A DNA stretch of 64,000 nucleotides, taken from positions 310,001 through 374,000 of the forward strand of contig NZ_JARVCO010000007.1 in the NCBI RefSeq assembly GCF_034531395.1. Reading direction: 5' to 3'. Positions 24,031-34,016 of the stretch are shown piece by piece (positions within the stretch are counted from its first letter, which is position 1; each line of letters begins with the position of its first letter). A program made the translations under genes and the position numbers. A model generated the notes under the pieces. It did no database searches. It saw nothing but the letters and a program-made list of their open reading frames with translations, and was not told the origin of the DNA. The DNA is from Pontiella agarivorans (lineage in GTDB: Bacteria > Verrucomicrobiota > Kiritimatiellia > Kiritimatiellales > Pontiellaceae).

Positions 24031-26109
24031 TTATTGTGTGTTGACGCGGAAGAAGGCGGCAGCGTTGGTGGTTGGAAGGTTCACGAGATTGGTCATGCCG
24101 TCGCCGGGGAAATTGGTGGCGAAATGCCACGTGGTATTGGTCAGGCTGGGGGTCCATTCCACGATGTGGGTTGCGCCGGACTGCGATACAAACGACAGCC
24201 CGAAGTTTCCGTTGGAGAGGACCGGGGAGAGGATGGTGACCGGATCGGGGATGATCCCTCCGCCGACGACAAACCCGGAGAGGCCGCGTGAGCCGAGGCG
24301 GGAGGAGGCGAGCCAGCTTGTGAGGGTCTGAGAGCCGCTGGAGGGATGGCTGAATGACAGCCCGGAAAAGCTGTTTTTATAATAGCTGATCACTACGCTG
24401 TTTGTGGCTTCGGGAAGAACTGCGGGAGGCACCCAGTTTGTGGTGGCCGGGGACAAGGAACTGCTGGTTACCGTTGACCCGGTTTCAACATTGCGGATGT
24501 AGGCAAAGGTGGAGTCCCATCCCGCTGGCCCGGTCCATTCCATGGCGGTTGAGGCGGTAATTCCGGTTGACCCATCCAGCGGTTGTGTAATCAGCACCGG
24601 GGCGAGGTCGTTGGTGGTGAGTGAATCGACCGTGATGGTGAATTCATATTCGTAGGTGGCCCCGTTGCGGTCGAAGTAGATGGTCCAGGGCCCGGCTTGC
24701 AATTCGTCGATCACCGCCTGCAGCGTGGAAAAATTAATGGAAGACGATGAGTTTTCCGTGCCGGAGCAGCGGTTGTTGGGCGATACCACTTCGTCGAGGC
24801 TGGATGCGGGATTAACGTTGTCCAGACGCGGTAAAATCAGGTAGTGCGTGTTGGTGCCGGAAGTGACCCGCTGAATTTCAATCTCGAATTCCGCTTCGTG
24901 GCTGACACTGTTGCTGTTGTCTCCGGTATACGTATAGCGGATGTTGTCGAGAAACGCGGAATCCGGATAGAAGGCGTTGGTATCATCGTTGGAGAAGGAC
25001 CAGGTGAGATAATAGATGTCATTGGAGGAGAGGGTGACGGTGTGGGTATCCCAGCCGTAGGTGTCATAGCCCTCGTAATAGAAGAAATCCTCATCATAAG
25101 AGGTTCCGTCGTCGTACGAGTAAAATTCGAAGGAATCGCCATCGCTCCCGAACAGGGCCCAATCGAAGGTGATAACTGCGGGACCCTGGACGATGGCTTC
25201 CAGATAAGAATATCCCCATTCACCGGCCGAGCTCTGCAACGAAGAGGAGCCCGCAGTATAGTCCGCAGAGGAAACGGCCCAGGGTTCATATTCGTCGGTA
25301 TACCAAGTGAAGCCGGGGCATTCAACGGCGAGGTTAAATGGATCGGAGCAGGTGTTGCTACCGGGGGCTACAAACGCTGTAGAGTCATAACTGCTGACAT
25401 CCGCCGATGCAGTCCAGCCGGTGAGTGGAGATCCGCCGCCGGTCATCGGCGTGGTGAAGGTGATGCCTGCAAAGCTGTTGGTCTGGTAGGCGAGATAAAT
25501 ATAGTTTGTGCCGGGCAGCACCGGAGACGGCGGGGTCCAGCTGTTGAAGGGGGCCGGAGCGGTGTAATAGTTTCCGGGTTCCGGCGGTTGTACCCCGTTA
25601 TGCACCTGAATGTGGATTTCGGGAAACAGCGACGTGCCGGTCCATTCAATGAGCGGCTGATTGGTGGACACCGAGGTATAATCGGCCGGGTTGGTGACGG
25701 AGGTTTCGCCGAACATTCCTTCACTCAATCCGGAAATACTGACGGTGAACGTATATTCTTCCTCGGAGGGATCACCGACGTTGGTGGTGAGGGTCCATGG
25801 TCCGTCGGTAGATTCATCAATCACATCCGAATAGGTTTGGCTGCCGTAGCTGTAGTCATTCAGGCTTCCGGTGTTGCGATAGAACAGACCGTTCGGGGAT
25901 TCGACCCGGTGATACGTCAGCGGTTCTTCACCGCCGTCCGCGTAAAAATTGATGTATGGATAAAGCGACCCTCCCGTGCGGTCGAGGTTGAACGTCATGC
26001 TGATTTCAGCAAAAGCGCTGCCGACTGAGAACATGGCAATGAGATAGGCCGCCGTTTGGCGGAGGCTGCAGAACAGCCGGAATGGATTGCGGTGGACGTA
26101 CGCAGTCAT
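24031..26109 (-). CDS. Large secreted multi-domain protein of unknown function
   Basis: This 692-residue protein has a signal peptide (cleavage likely after AFA, about residue 35) and a start supported by GGGAG 7 nt upstream. Two copies of one domain (about residues 36-240 and 405-600) are recognisable from shared patterns: PWTL/PWTI, EYTFTVSI/EYEFTITV, LIEWTG/AMEWTG and SFAGITF/SFSGLSF. Between them lies a Cys-containing jelly-roll-like domain rich in Tyr and Asp (GDSFEFYSYDDG, DNIRYTY). The C-terminal 60 residues (THIVEWTPSLTNTTWHFATN, FFRVNT) match the repeat that ends many secreted proteins of Kiritimatiellota and Verrucomicrobia. No enzyme motif is seen. Confidence 0.75.
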   Translation of the reverse strand: MTAYVHRNPFRLFCSLRQTAAYLIAMFSVGSAFAEISMTFNLDRTGGSLYPYINFYADGGEEPLTYHRVESPNGLFYRNTGSLNDYSYGSQTYSDVIDESTDGPWTLTTNVGDPSEEEYTFTVSISGLSEGMFGETSVTNPADYTSVSTNQPLIEWTGTSLFPEIHIQVHNGVQPPEPGNYYTAPAPFNSWTPPSPVLPGTNYIYLAYQTNSFAGITFTTPMTGGGSPLTGWTASADVSSYDSTAFVAPGSNTCSDPFNLAVECPGFTWYTDEYEPWAVSSADYTAGSSSLQSSAGEWGYSYLEAIVQGPAVITFDWALFGSDGDSFEFYSYDDGTSYDEDFFYYEGYDTYGWDTHTVTLSSNDIYYLTWSFSNDDTNAFYPDSAFLDNIRYTYTGDNSNSVSHEAEFEIEIQRVTSGTNTHYLILPRLDNVNPASSLDEVVSPNNRCSGTENSSSSINFSTLQAVIDELQAGPWTIYFDRNGATYEYEFTITVDSLTTNDLAPVLITQPLDGSTGITASTAMEWTGPAGWDSTFAYIRNVETGSTVTSSSLSPATTNWVPPAVLPEATNSVVISYYKNSFSGLSFSHPSSGSQTLTSWLASSRLGSRGLSGFVVGGGIIPDPVTILSPVLSNGNFGLSFVSQSGATHIVEWTPSLTNTTWHFATNFPGDGMTNLVNLPTTNAAAFFRVNTQ

Positions 26110-26184
26110 AATTTTTTCTCCCTTTTGAATTGCTGCGGTTACTGCAGGGATACTTCTGCCAGAGAATTTGTGAAGTCAAGAAAT

Positions 26185-26274
26185 ATGAAAAATATGATTA
26201 TTATATACGTGTTAATCGCGGGGCTTTCGTTTTTTCTGGGATCGGCAGTGTTGAAACGCTTTACTCTTTGTTGA
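26185..26274 (+). CDS. Possible 29-aa membrane peptide upstream of comM
   Basis: An ATG at 26185 encodes a hydrophobic peptide (MIIIYVLIAGLSFFLGSAVL plus a short polar tail) ending 22 bp before comM. The ribosome binding site is weak (GAAGTCAAG). It could be a small membrane protein or chance. No homologue is recognised. Confidence 0.25.
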   Translation: MKNMIIIYVLIAGLSFFLGSAVLKRFTLC

Positions 26275-26295
26275 GATATAAAAGAAGAGGTTGGA

Positions 26296-27831
26296 ATGCT
26301 TTCACAGATCAATTCAGGTGCAGTGGTGGGAATCGAGGCTTTTCCGGTTGAGATCGAGGTGAATGCCGGGCACGGCGAACCGAAAGTGGTCATTGTCGGG
26401 CTTCCCGACGCCGCCGTGAAGGAGAGTTCGGACCGCGTCTGGACGGCATTGATCAACTCCGGGTTCCGCCCGCCGATGGGCCGCACCACCATCAACCTGG
26501 CCCCGGCCGATATGAAAAAGGAAGGCCCGAGTTTTGACCTTCCGATTGCGCTGGGCATTATTGCCGCCCTCGACGATCTGTCCCTCGATCTGCTTCCAAG
26601 GGTTGGAATCGTCGGCGAGCTGGCGCTCAGCGGCGCGGTGCGGAAAGTGCGCGGCGTGCTTCCGCTTACTCTGATGGCTAAAAAAGCCGGGCTCAAAGCC
26701 ATTATGGTTCCGGCGGAAAATGCGGAGGAAGCGGCCGTCGTCGACGGCATCAAAGTGTTTCCGGTCAAAAACCTGCGCGAGGCCGCCGACTTTCTGAACC
26801 AGGACATCAAGCTGGACGCCTATCGTCTGGATATTCACTCCGTCTTTGAATCCAACAGCCGCTACGACGACGACTTCTCCGATGTGAAAGGGCAGGAGTC
26901 GGCCAAGCGCGCCCTCGAAGTAGCCGTGGCCGGTTCGCACAATATTCTGCTCATCGGTCCGCCGGGCACCGGAAAGAGTATGCTCGCCAAACGCATTCCC
27001 TCCATTCTGCCGAACATGACGCTGGAAGAGGCGCTGGAAACCACCAAGATTCATTCCATTTCCGGAACGATGAAATCGCACCAGGCGCTGGTGGCGACGC
27101 GCCCGTTCCATTCGCCGCACCATACCATTTCCGATGCCGGCCTGCTCGGCGGCGGAACCAACCCCATGCCCGGGGCCGTGAGCCTTGGTCATAACGGCGT
27201 GCTCTTTCTCGATGAGCTGCCGGAATTTCAGCGCAGTGTCCTCGAGGTGATGCGCCAGCCGCTCGAAGACGGCGAAGTCACCATTGCGCGCGCCGCCGCG
27301 AGCGTGACCTATCCCTGCCGCTTCATGCTCGTCGCCGCTATGAACCCGTGCCCGTGCGGTTATCAGACCGATCCGAAACGCGAGTGCCGCTGTTCGCCGA
27401 CCCAGATCGCGCGCTACCGATCCAAAATCTCCGGGCCGCTGCTCGACCGCATCGATATCCACGTTGAAGTGCCGGCCATCTCCTACGACGAACTTTCAAA
27501 GCTTGGAAAAGGCGAGCCCTCTTCCAAGGTTCGGAAACGCGTCGTGGCCGCCCGCGAAATTCAGCAGGAGCGATATAAGGACCAGCCCGGCACGCACTGC
27601 AACGCCAACATGCGCAGCAAAACCCTGCATCAGGTCTGTCGAATGGAGGAAGACGCCGAGCAGATTCTCAAAACCGCCATGAGCGATCTCAACTTCAGTG
27701 CCCGCGCCTATGACCGGATTTTAAAAGTTGCCCGCACCATCGCCGACCTCGCCGCCGCCGAAACCATCCAGCCCAACCACATTTCGGAGGCCATTCAGTA
27801 CCGCACCCTCGATCGGCAACTTTGGGTTTGA
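26296..27831 (+). CDS. comM: ComM/YifB AAA+ ATPase (Mg-chelatase-like branch-migration helicase)
   Basis: This 511-residue protein is a full-length ComM. In naturally competent bacteria it is a hexameric helicase that extends heteroduplex during integration of transformed DNA; it is also common in other bacteria. The N-terminal domain (1-170) has the family's [17 protein letters not shown] and [10 protein letters not shown]. The AAA+ core has Walker [14 protein letters not shown] and Walker [13 protein letters not shown] Cys cluster ([13 protein letters not shown]) follows. The C-terminal domain ends [18 protein letters not shown]. The 3' 84 bp are repeated four more times downstream. A TTCCA palindrome lies at 26594-26608. 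It is convergent with a PEP-CTERM gene, with one base between the stops. Confidence 0.96.
   Translation: MLSQINSGAVVGIEAFPVEIEVNAGHGEPKVVIVGLPDAAVKESSDRVWTALINSGFRPPMGRTTINLAPADMKKEGPSFDLPIALGIIAALDDLSLDLLPRVGIVGELALSGAVRKVRGVLPLTLMAKKAGLKAIMVPAENAEEAAVVDGIKVFPVKNLREAADFLNQDIKLDAYRLDIHSVFESNSRYDDDFSDVKGQESAKRALEVAVAGSHNILLIGPPGTGKSMLAKRIPSILPNMTLEEALETTKIHSISGTMKSHQALVATRPFHSPHHTISDAGLLGGGTNPMPGAVSLGHNGVLFLDELPEFQRSVLEVMRQPLEDGEVTIARAAASVTYPCRFMLVAAMNPCPCGYQTDPKRECRCSPTQIARYRSKISGPLLDRIDIHVEVPAISYDELSKLGKGEPSSKVRKRVVAAREIQQERYKDQPGTHCNANMRSKTLHQVCRMEEDAEQILKTAMSDLNFSARAYDRILKVARTIADLAAAETIQPNHISEAIQYRTLDRQLWV
27748..27831 (+). repeat. comM-tail repeat, copy 1 (inside intact comM)
   Basis: The last 28 codons of comM, including the stop, are the reference copy of an 84-bp sequence found again at 28737, 30415 and 36220 and, truncated, at about 41780, always on the plus strand. 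Confidence 0.9.
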
Positions 27832-27832
27832 T

Positions 27833-28570
27833 TTAAATCAGGAAAAATCGGCGGATCAGGAAAACTGCGCTGCCGAAGCAACCGACGAGTCCAAGTGTAG
27901 AGGGTTCCGGGATGGAAAATGTCGGTCCGGCCTCATAGGTCACCTGATCAATAATCATCGAGCCGGTGCCGGTGGGAGTCGGGCCGGAGCCGTCACCAAT
28001 TACCATAAAGGATCCCTCGGAGGAGGCATAGGCCGCTCCGTGATAGAGTACGATACTTTCATCGAGCCGATAGGTCACGTTTCCATCCTTCAGCAAAAAC
28101 TCAAACGTATGGAAGTCGCTGGTCATATCCAGTGCGTTGGTAACGTCGTTATAGGATCCGGCCAGGTCGGTGGCATAAGAAACCGTCGAGTGATTAAAGG
28201 TGAAACCGGCATACGATGAACCGTCTGCCAGATAGGCGGACCACGAGGTGGCTCCCGGTGCCAGTTTTGTTCTGACTTTCAGGTAATTGCCGGAGGCACT
28301 GTCCGCCAGAGACCAGTTTGTCGGGTGGCCGATTGAGTTTCCATTGCCGAACCAGATGCCGGCCGAAGGAGCGGTCGTCAATGTCAACTCGCCCCCATTC
28401 AGTGAATATCCTGTCCCGGCGAAAACAATGGAGGAAAACGGGTTTGCTAACGTATTGCTGTCGGGAAGGTCCGAGGCGTCATAATCGATCAAGAGTCCGC
28501 CCATGCTCTGACCGGCCGCTAAAACGGTAACCAACAGCCCCGTTAAAATTGCATTTCTTTGTTTCTTCAT
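27833..28570 (-). CDS. PEP-CTERM sorting domain protein
   Basis: This 245-residue exported protein starts at 28570 (AAGGAG 9 nt upstream), although the frame is open for 37 more codons. A signal peptide (cleavage near GQSMG, residue 22) leads to a single beta-sandwich-like domain of about 190 residues. The C-terminal signal has the invariant PEP (SIPEPSTLGL), a hydrophobic helix and a terminal RR (LIRRFF), which is recognised by an exosortase and leads to surface attachment linked to exopolysaccharide. No exosortase is encoded in this window. The stop is one base from the comM stop, so the gene may have been placed here together with block 1 of the accessory region. Confidence 0.88.
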   Translation of the reverse strand: MKKQRNAILTGLLVTVLAAGQSMGGLLIDYDASDLPDSNTLANPFSSIVFAGTGYSLNGGELTLTTAPSAGIWFGNGNSIGHPTNWSLADSASGNYLKVRTKLAPGATSWSAYLADGSSYAGFTFNHSTVSYATDLAGSYNDVTNALDMTSDFHTFEFLLKDGNVTYRLDESIVLYHGAAYASSEGSFMVIGDGSGPTPTGTGSMIIDQVTYEAGPTFSIPEPSTLGLVGCFGSAVFLIRRFFLI

Positions 28571-28689
28571 TATCCGCAACTCCTTGATTGATCGGGAGAC
28601 GCTAGCAAATCGGCCTTCGTCCACAAGAAAAGAAGTTAAACTATTATCATAATATTCATGTATGAAGTTGGAGAGGAGCAATAGTGGGG

Positions 28690-28820
28690 GCAGGTGTCAG
28701 TCCTGTTATTTCAGTATTTCTGTAGTCATGCCAGTGCTCGTCACCGCCGAAATCATCCGGTCGCACCACATCTCTGAAGCCATTCAATACCGCACCCACG
28801 ATGGGCAGTTGCGGGTTTGA
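28690..28820 (+). repeat. comM-tail repeat, copy 2, with REP-like leader
   Basis: Positions 28737-28820 are an 84-bp diverged copy of the comM 3' end, still reading in frame to TGA. The preceding 47 bp (beginning GCAGGTGTCAGTCCTG) match the leader of copy 4 at 36173-36219. No start codon or upstream part of comM is present. Confidence 0.85.
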
Positions 28821-28845
28821 AATGCAGGCGCGGTCCGAATGGATG

Positions 28846-29625
28846 TCATTCCAGAATGCCGATATGCCCCCGCGTTGTTCCCCGTTCGCCAAGCCGGATC
28901 ATGAGGAGCACCATCGATAGTTTTACACCCGGATGCAGGATGACCTCGGAAAATTCCGCAACATTCGCGTCCTTGTGTGCGATGGATTCGCTGCGGGCCT
29001 CCACGGTTAGTGGAGCCAGCTCTTCGGCAAAGGCCCAGGCCGCATCGCGTGCTTTTCCCATGCTGAAATTCACGATGGCATTGTCCACACTGCCGAGAAA
29101 GCGGCTCAGTATGGCGAGAGGCGGCCAGATCTCGGCCAGCTCATTCTGCACCTGGTCGACGAGGCGGGCCAGTACGTCGTTGATTCTGCCGAAATCCGAT
29201 TTGAGGCTGGGCAGCTGTTCGGGCGGAACCGTCTCTGCTGCGGCAATGCCGAGGTCGAGATTGATGTGTGCATTCATGCCCATCAGCAGATGCTGCAATA
29301 CGATCGGCCGCCACCGAGAGGATAAAGCAAATGCGTGTTCCCACGATTGCGTGGGCGTTTGCCCGGTTAGCGAAGCATGGCAGGCCTGTATGTATCGATT
29401 TGCGAAGATGATATCGAGCCGCTCCATGCGCGGGCCGTCATCGAAAAATCCATCGATGATGCCCTGTTTAACATGAATGGTAACTTTACGGTACAGTGCG
29501 GCGAAGTAGCCGATACGTAAGTTTTGTTCCTTGGACCAGTCGATGATGAAGGTCAGTTGATCAATGACGCCTTCGATCGTTTTTGCGGGCGTTGCGATTG
29601 AATCGAGAAAACGTTGATCCGTCAT
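28846..29625 (-). CDS. DUF5995 family protein
   Basis: This 259-residue all-alpha soluble protein matches DUF5995. Visible features are IDQLTFIIDWSKEQNLRIGY near the start, FANRYIQACH, and the well-conserved LQHLLMGMNAHINLDLGIAA. The His and Asn residues in the latter suggest a metal or polar site, but no function is known for the family. The start has GAGG 9 nt upstream. It lies in the second block of the accessory region, divergent from the DUF2939 gene. Confidence 0.8.
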   Translation of the reverse strand: MTDQRFLDSIATPAKTIEGVIDQLTFIIDWSKEQNLRIGYFAALYRKVTIHVKQGIIDGFFDDGPRMERLDIIFANRYIQACHASLTGQTPTQSWEHAFALSSRWRPIVLQHLLMGMNAHINLDLGIAAAETVPPEQLPSLKSDFGRINDVLARLVDQVQNELAEIWPPLAILSRFLGSVDNAIVNFSMGKARDAAWAFAEELAPLTVEARSESIAHKDANVAEFSEVILHPGVKLSMVLLMIRLGERGTTRGHIGILE

Positions 29626-29639
29626 TATGTCTTCCTCTC

Positions 29640-29881
29640 CTCATGAAACGTTGCGTGATGTTGCGGTCGCGATTCAGCAGGCGCCATATTAAGGAGGGAA
29701 CTGTGCAGGACAAGGCGCAAATGGGGCGTGAAGTACGGAGCAGTCCGGTTTATCTGGATCTATAACGCCGCCGAAAACTTGGCGCAACGGCGATGCGCGG
29801 GCTGTTCCCGAACGGAAAGATGCGATTGGATTGGAACATATACACGCTCTGCCGTAAGATGCTCTCACAGGAGAGGGCGTT
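29640..29881. other. Divergent promoter region
   Basis: This is the gap between the divergent DUF5995 and DUF2939 genes. It holds no gene and no clear operator that I can support. Confidence 0.4.
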
Positions 29882-30409
29882 ATGAAAAAAATATTCAATG
29901 CGGTCGTGGTGGTTGCTCTGGGCTGGTTCATCGGATCGCCCTATGTCACGGTTCATCAAATCAAAACCGCCATCGAAGAGGACAATGACGAGGCGCTTAT
30001 GAGGCAGATTGATTTTCCTGCACTGCGGGAAAATTTCAAAGAGCAGCTGCAGGGCGCCTGGCAGAAAAAGATGGGCATTCCGCAAGAGAACAGATCGCTC
30101 GGGGGTTTGGTGGGGGCCGGTTTCGGCAACATCCTGATCGATACGATGGTGGATGAGTATGTCACGCCCTCCGCCCTGACTGAAATGATGCGCTGGAAGG
30201 CGGATGCCGGGTATCAGGTTCCGGGACGATCGCCGGACGCTGAGCACGAAACGGTTTTTGCCGATGCCCGGCTGAGGTATCAGGCCTGGGATACGTTCGC
30301 GATCATTTTACCCGGCGACGAAGGAGATGTGCTTAAACTGATCCTTCAACGCCGCGGGATCGGCTGGAAGCTGACCGGCATGGTCGTCCCCTCCGGCGTT
30401 TGGGATTAG
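29882..30409 (+). CDS. DUF2939 domain protein
   Basis: This 175-residue protein has an uncleaved signal or N-terminal anchor (residues 5-20) followed by the DUF2939 pattern: GSPYVTVHQIKTAIEEDNDEALMRQIDFPALRENFKEQL is typical in order and spacing (quoted in parts: YVTVHQIKTAIEE, DFPALRENF). The rest is a mixed fold ending in a strand pair (LILQRRGIGWKLTGM). The function is unknown; relatives are envelope-associated. AGGAG lies 8 nt before the start. The gene ends 5 bp before a comM-tail repeat. Confidence 0.75.
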   Translation: MKKIFNAVVVVALGWFIGSPYVTVHQIKTAIEEDNDEALMRQIDFPALRENFKEQLQGAWQKKMGIPQENRSLGGLVGAGFGNILIDTMVDEYVTPSALTEMMRWKADAGYQVPGRSPDAEHETVFADARLRYQAWDTFAIILPGDEGDVLKLILQRRGIGWKLTGMVVPSGVWD

Positions 30410-30414
30410 CCGGC

Positions 30415-30498
30415 CTCGCCGTCGCCGAAATCATCCGGTTGCACCACATTCCCGAAGCCATCCAGTACCGCACGCTCGACCACCAGCTTTGGGTTTGA
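30415..30498 (+). repeat. comM-tail repeat, copy 3
   Basis: An 84-bp copy of the comM 3' end, open from CTC to TGA, beginning 6 bp after the stop of the DUF2939 gene. The following 110 bp (30499-30608) are nearly identical to those after copy 4 (36304-36413). Confidence 0.88.
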
Positions 30499-31429
30499 TA
30501 ACGAAATAACAGGACTGAGATCTGTTCCTTTGTGAACCACGAAATACACGGAAGGGAAAGACGGGCGGTTCATGGGGTAGGGCTGGTTCGCCGAACCCGC
30601 CGCACGGTGGATAAGTTTTCACCGCAGAGGTTTTTAGACAGGATTTACAGGATGGACGGGATCGTTATGTAGCTGCGATCCGTGATCGCGGAGCGGTGAA
30701 AAAGACGGTGCGGATCGGCGGGATCGCGGCTCCCTCCCTACAAAACTTGACCACCACGGAGAGCGCAGAGAAACGAAGTGAGGCAGGTGCGCGCGAGCAA
30801 TGCGATGCATAATTTCCAGAGGAAATAATGAGTGAAGCGAATGTTTCACCGATTGCAGCGAAGCGGCAAACCCAAAATTTCCAATCATTGGAAAAATGCA
30901 GGCCACGTCCCCGACGTGGCGGGCGGTTAAAGTGTAGGAACGCTTCACTCCGCGGAGCGGGGAAAGCGTTGGTCTGCGGCAGGGGGATCGTTTTCCTCGT
31001 TTCACGAGGTGAAACGATACTACGCCTTCCAATGATTGGAACGGGTAGGGCGGGACAAGCCAGAGCGCTATGCGCAAAACCTCCAAACTCCTCTAACCCC
31101 TTTCCTTTACTTAAACCTAAACCCATATAGACTGTATGTCTATTTTTACTGTGCGTATGGGGCGTGCAACTGAGTGGGCGGATGATTAGAAAAATGCGTT
31201 CTGATCTTTTGGATAATATCTGAGGATATGACTATATATTACGGGACTGACCTCTTTTATTAAAACTTCCATAATACCCCTTAAATAATAAGAATCGGCA
31301 GTCTACGTTTCCTGCAAAGATGCTCGTAAAGGTGTAATGAAATTGCTTGAGGTTGCGTCGGTTTCCCGTTGAAAAAAAGATGGATTAAGTTAACTAATCA
31401 TTATTTTGCGGAAAGAAAGGGCGGGACGA
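30499..31429. repeat. Gene-free block of dispersed repeats before the metalloprotease gene
   Basis: The first 110 bp repeat the sequence after comM-tail copy 4 and include GGTTCGCCGAACCCGCCGC. A module beginning GACAGGATTTACAGGATG (30637) and another around the palindrome at 30879-30893 recur inverted at 33527-33730, on the far side of the metalloprotease gene. A second palindrome lies at 31027-31041. The last 300 bp are A+T-rich and may hold the promoter. No gene is seen. Confidence 0.6.
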
Positions 31430-33310
31430 ATGAATCGATCAAATTGGAGGGCGTTAGTGCGCGCAGGGGTTCTATTGGGGCTGTGGTTTGGTGTAAGCGT
31501 GCAAGGAGCATTGAACGCGCCGGAATTTGGTCTGGAGGAGCGGCTGAAACCGGTGGAGGTGGCGGTCAGGGTGTTGCATAAAAATCGCCCCGTAGCCGGA
31601 GTGATGGTTTCCGCATTTTCGACGCATGATCTGCTGTTTGCGGGGGGAAATGAACGATTGCGAACCAATGCCCGCGGTGAGGTTGCTCTGAAGCTGTATG
31701 GGGGAGAGTGGCTGATTCAGGCGGGTTCGAAGGGAGACGTGCGCGAGCCTTTGTTGCTCAGTAAACGTATTGTTGTGAAGGATGCCGGATTGAAGGTTGT
31801 TCTGAAGAGTGCGCGAGTTTTGTCGTGGAAGGTGATTTTGCCGGAAGGGGGATTTGTCCAGCGGAAGGGCGCTCAGTTGTCAATGCGGGATGGAACCTGT
31901 CCGTATCATTGGTGGTCTGTGAGCAGGCAGCGTCGGTCAGGTAAGATTTATGTAAGTCAGAATGTTGATTTGCAAGTAGACTATTTTGAAGAAGAGTTGG
32001 GGCGTTTCGTTGTTGCGCAGGCCGATTTTGATCAGCATTCCAGCGTTGTGATGCGTCCAGAGGTTCGCGTTTCAATGGCCGGGCTACCGGCCGGAACCCA
32101 ACAAGCGACGGTTGCTTTTCGTGGGCGTACCTGTTCGGCGATCGAGCATCGGATACCAATGGAGCAGGGCAATGAACTCTATGCGACTGCGGGGTATTAT
32201 GACATTGCTTTGGCCTACGATGTGGAGGGCGTCGGCCGTTATCATTTTTATCCGGAGCCGATGCCGGCGGGAGAAGCGTTGGCGATTGAGGCGACGGCGG
32301 CGCTGAGGCCTGAGGTGTATCAGCGGGCGGATCAAAAAAAGCGCCCTTACAACAAATATTTTTTTACAGCACAGGCCTTTTTGCGGAATCGGAATGGTTT
32401 TTTGTTACAGGATCTGGTGAACGGTAGGCGTAAACAGGCGCTGATTTCTAGCATGACGATTTTGGATGGCAAGCAGCCGTTTGCAGCGGCGACCGCGTTG
32501 AAGGCTGGCAAGTATCGCCAAGAAGCAAAGGTTGATTCCGCCATGGCAGAAAGGCTGCGTTATCGCTTGGAAAGCCCGGTCCCATTGGTGGATTGCGGTT
32601 TGATTAAGCCGTATGGCGACGTGCTCTATCAATCCGGTTTGTTTGATCTCTGGGCCCCGGATCGTTTTCCCAAACGAGCGGCAGCGCTGTTGAATTATGC
32701 GAATTATACGCAACCCTTCTATGAACCCTTTCGGTTGACCGGAGATGAAATTAGCAAAAAGAATCGCGGTAAACTACGGATTCATCCTTCATTTGAGGTT
32801 TTGGCCTATGGTTCGTATCACGGCGGAACGGCCTATTGGATGAGTTCTTTTTTGAAAGTGGTGAATGAGCATAACGTTGCGGAGGCTTTGGCCGTGGTGC
32901 ATGAAATCCTGCATACCTATGGGTATGGGCACAATTATATGAGTCTGGGGCAAAATGAGCAGCGGCGGCGCTATTTTGAGGCGGCTGATCATGGCGCTTA
33001 TTATACGGTTGTGAAAAAGGCCAGTGAGACGGCCTCCATATATGAATTTATGACAGGAAACCTTTCTGCGAAGGGGGGTGGGCTTCGCGTGTTTCTCCAT
33101 CACATGTTTGGAGCGGAAACTTTTCTGAAGCATTCACACTGGACGAAGCGGTATGGCAAAACGCTGGCGGAGGCGGGTATCGAAGGGGAATTGGCGCGTT
33201 GTGTCATTTATAGCGCTTTAACCGACATCGATTTGACGCCTTGGTATAAAGCCGCCGGGTTTGAAATCGATTCAGATCGATTTTTGGCCGGGGTGAAGCT
33301 ATTGGAATAA
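31430..33310 (+). CDS. Secreted putative zinc metalloprotease with HExxHxxGxxH motif
   Basis: This 626-residue protein has a signal peptide (cleavage near VQG, residue 27). Residues about 35-130 look like a transthyretin-type carboxypeptidase-regulatory fold (RPVAGVMVSAFS, ERLRTNARGEVAL). The middle is beta-rich and unassigned. The C-terminal part carries HEILHTYGYGH (His491, Glu492, His495, His501), the metzincin-type zinc-binding motif, which argues for a peptidase although I cannot name a family. Codon use differs from core genes (many TTG, GTG and GGG codons) and suggests transfer. The start at 31430 is chosen over 31406 because it fits the signal peptide better. Related inverted modules lie on both sides. 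Confidence 0.75.
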   Translation: MNRSNWRALVRAGVLLGLWFGVSVQGALNAPEFGLEERLKPVEVAVRVLHKNRPVAGVMVSAFSTHDLLFAGGNERLRTNARGEVALKLYGGEWLIQAGSKGDVREPLLLSKRIVVKDAGLKVVLKSARVLSWKVILPEGGFVQRKGAQLSMRDGTCPYHWWSVSRQRRSGKIYVSQNVDLQVDYFEEELGRFVVAQADFDQHSSVVMRPEVRVSMAGLPAGTQQATVAFRGRTCSAIEHRIPMEQGNELYATAGYYDIALAYDVEGVGRYHFYPEPMPAGEALAIEATAALRPEVYQRADQKKRPYNKYFFTAQAFLRNRNGFLLQDLVNGRRKQALISSMTILDGKQPFAAATALKAGKYRQEAKVDSAMAERLRYRLESPVPLVDCGLIKPYGDVLYQSGLFDLWAPDRFPKRAAALLNYANYTQPFYEPFRLTGDEISKKNRGKLRIHPSFEVLAYGSYHGGTAYWMSSFLKVVNEHNVAEALAVVHEILHTYGYGHNYMSLGQNEQRRRYFEAADHGAYYTVVKKASETASIYEFMTGNLSAKGGGLRVFLHHMFGAETFLKHSHWTKRYGKTLAEAGIEGELARCVIYSALTDIDLTPWYKAAGFEIDSDRFLAGVKLLE

Positions 33311-34016
33311 TGATGTGCCATCCGCGCGTAGGAACCGGGGACGGATTGAGACAGCGTAATGATGACTTTCATGTTTTTTTATGCTGTTCGACTTCGAAAT
33401 TCCAGGGGTCAGAGTACCAGCGTGAGTCGAAGGGGTCGGTCCGATATTATAATATTCTGGGTTTGAGCGCCCTGTAAATGATTCCAAGGGTTGGAACATT
33501 TGTGCCTCTTTTTCCCTAGGTGGTTTGGCCGTTCCACCGTCCGCCCCATCAGGGACGTGGCCTACATTTTTCCAATGATTGGAAATTTCCATCCGCCTTC
33601 GCAAAGCTATGGCGTGACAGGAAGGTTGGAACTCCATGTCCTCTGTGGTGAAAAAAAACCATCCACCGTGCGGCGCGCTGGGACAGCGAGCCCTACCCAA
33701 TTGATATCCCGTTCATCCTGTAATCCTGTCTAAAAAATAACTTTGCGTCCTTTTGTGGCTAATCTCCTGTGCACGTGCGGCAGGTTCGGCGGTTCCCTGG
33801 TGCCACTCAGCTTATTCAACTGAGGAGCTTTTTGCTTTCCCCTTTTTCCAACGAGAAATGGCCTCAATTCTCGAAAGGGGAAAATCTCAAATTTTGTGGG
33901 GCCAAACCTACAAGCGCGTGGGGCCATGAAGCCCTTTTATAGATTTTTATTCATGCGTTAGGTTAGGTGGCATCTTTTAGATGAAGGTTTTGTGTACAGG
34001 TGTTGGAGGATGTTAG
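33311..34016. repeat. Gene-free repeat block between metalloprotease and sulfatase genes
   Basis: It contains a REP-like GGTCGGTCCGATATTATAAT tract (33436), palindromes at 33482-33496 and 33570-33584, and inverted counterparts of the modules at 30637-30930. No gene is supported. Confidence 0.6.

Noticed and set aside
24844-26028. 394-codon plus-strand frame opposite the large secreted protein
   Set aside because: Gly/Val/Arg-rich antisense shadow; the minus strand has a signal peptide, a binding site and repeated domains.
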